Shown in pieces: positions 6,512 through 7,256 of a stretch of DNA of 7,256 nucleotides (position 1 is its first letter; each line of letters starts with the position of its first letter). Made by a program: the position numbers and the translations under genes. The DNA is from an uncultured Woeseiaceae bacterium (lineage in GTDB: Bacteria; Pseudomonadota; Gammaproteobacteria; Woeseiales; Woeseiaceae). The stretch is taken from assembly GCA_947259435.1 (NCBI GenBank), contig CAMYMP010000712.1, positions 1 to 7,256 of the forward strand, written 5' to 3'. Below the pieces are notes generated by a model, which did no database searches, had not been told where the DNA came from, and saw nothing but the letters and a program-made list of their open reading frames with translations.

Positions 6512-7256
6512 ATGAGATTGCCGAGCACCAAGCAACTGCAGTACTTCGTGGCCCTCGCCGAGACCGGCCACTTCGGCCGGGCCGCGGATGCATCGTTCGT
6601 TTCACAGTCGGCTTTTAGCAACGCGATTAAAGAACTCGAGAACACGCTCGATACGCAGCTGGTGGATCGCACGAACCGACAGGTCACAATCACCGCAAAG
6701 GGCCAGCAGGTCGCGACCCAGGCGAGGCTCGTGCTGCGCGACATAGACGATCTCATCGAACTCGCCGCAGGAGAGAAACTGCCGCTGACCGGTGAATTGC
6801 GCCTCGGCGTAATTCCTACGATTGCACCGTTTTTGCTACCGGGCGTGCTACCCAAGCTGCGCCGCGAGTATCCGCAGCTCAAGCTTTACCTGGCGGAGGA
6901 TCAGACGCAGCGCATCTACGAACGACTCATGGAGGGTGAGCTGGACCTTCTGCTGCTGGCACTGCCCTGGGAGATGCGCGGCGTCGAGGTAAAGAACCTG
7001 TTTCGTGACCCGTTTCGGCTGGCCTGCCACGAAAAGACGAGGCGCGTGTACCCTGAGAATTACCGCTTCAACAGGCTTGACTCGGACAGCATCCTGTTGC
7101 TCGAGGATGGTCACTGCCTCCGCGACCACGCGCTGGCGGCCTGCAAGATTCGCAGCACTCAGAAGGTGCAGCGGTTTGCCGCGAGCAGTCTTCTGACGCT
7201 GGTCGAAATGGTCGATGCCGACCTCGGCATCTCGTTCCTGCCTGCAATGTCCGAGG
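6512..7256 (+). CDS. oxyR: OxyR-type LysR-family hydrogen-peroxide-responsive regulator, N-terminal part
   Basis: The frame runs from the ATG at 6512 to the window end without a stop, giving 248 residues of an expected roughly 300. The N-terminal winged helix-turn-helix is LysR-like: LQYFVALAETGHFGRAADAS followed by FVSQSAFSNAIKELENTLD. The effector domain begins near residue 95 (ELRLGVIPTIAPFLLPGVLP). The deciding feature is the redox switch: Cys202 in LLLEDGHCLRDHAL and Cys211, nine residues apart as are Cys199 and Cys208 of E. coli OxyR, with the surrounding LEDGHCLRD conserved. Peroxide should oxidise these to a disulfide and turn on transcription. No Shine-Dalgarno precedes the ATG (CTATTTTTTCGATC), so initiation may be weak or near-leaderless. 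The divergent position to dps and the Prx/Grx hybrid supports the role. Confidence 0.95.
   Translation, partial: MRLPSTKQLQYFVALAETGHFGRAADASFVSQSAFSNAIKELENTLDTQLVDRTNRQVTITAKGQQVATQARLVLRDIDDLIELAAGEKLPLTGELRLGVIPTIAPFLLPGVLPKLRREYPQLKLYLAEDQTQRIYERLMEGELDLLLLALPWEMRGVEVKNLFRDPFRLACHEKTRRVYPENYRFNRLDSDSILLLEDGHCLRDHALAACKIRSTQKVQRFAASSLLTLVEMVDADLGISFLPAMSE

Noticed and set aside
6448..6882. 144-codon minus-strand frame over the oxyR start and the divergent promoter
   Set aside because: Opposite strand of the well-conserved LysR helix-turn-helix; low-complexity serine-rich translation.

Overview
The window reads as an ordinary, densely coded chromosomal stretch of a proteobacterium, most likely a gammaproteobacterium. 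The inference rests on moderately high GC, a GabD close to the Enterobacteria form, an OxyR with the E. coli cysteine spacing, a fused peroxiredoxin-glutaredoxin, and an Ada-AlkA fusion beside a separate Ogt. Genus cannot be fixed from this sequence. No gap between genes exceeds 100 bases. I see no insertion sequence, tRNA, rRNA, CRISPR array or phage gene.

Layout. Plus strand, left edge: the C-terminal part of an SLC13/DASS-type sodium-coupled anion transporter (cut by the window edge), followed 10 bases later by an FMN-binding pyridoxamine 5'-phosphate oxidase-like protein. A long near-perfect inverted repeat (1515-1585) fills the convergent gap before the minus-strand block. Minus strand, read right to left: dps, a peroxiredoxin-glutaredoxin hybrid, gabD-type succinate-semialdehyde dehydrogenase, an Ada(N)-AraC-AlkA fusion, and ogt. 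Right edge, plus strand: oxyR, divergent from dps and cut by the window end.

Two stress-defence modules stand out. (1) Peroxide: the redox-sensing regulator OxyR shares a 94-base divergent promoter region with dps (iron sequestration with peroxide consumption) and the glutathione-linked peroxidase directly downstream of dps. (2) Alkylation: the fusion protein carries the methylphosphotriester sensor, the AraC-type DNA-binding domain and a 3-methyladenine glycosylase. The O6-methylguanine methyltransferase, which is the C-terminal half of E. coli Ada, is a separate gene starting on the base after the fusion's stop codon. gabD lies between the modules on the same strand and may be its own unit or part of a read-through transcript.

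I did not find evidence for a wholly new system. The least explained items are the 21-bp inverted repeat at 1515-1585, the CTAG-containing dyad ahead of dps, and the apparent leaderless start of the ada-alkA fusion.
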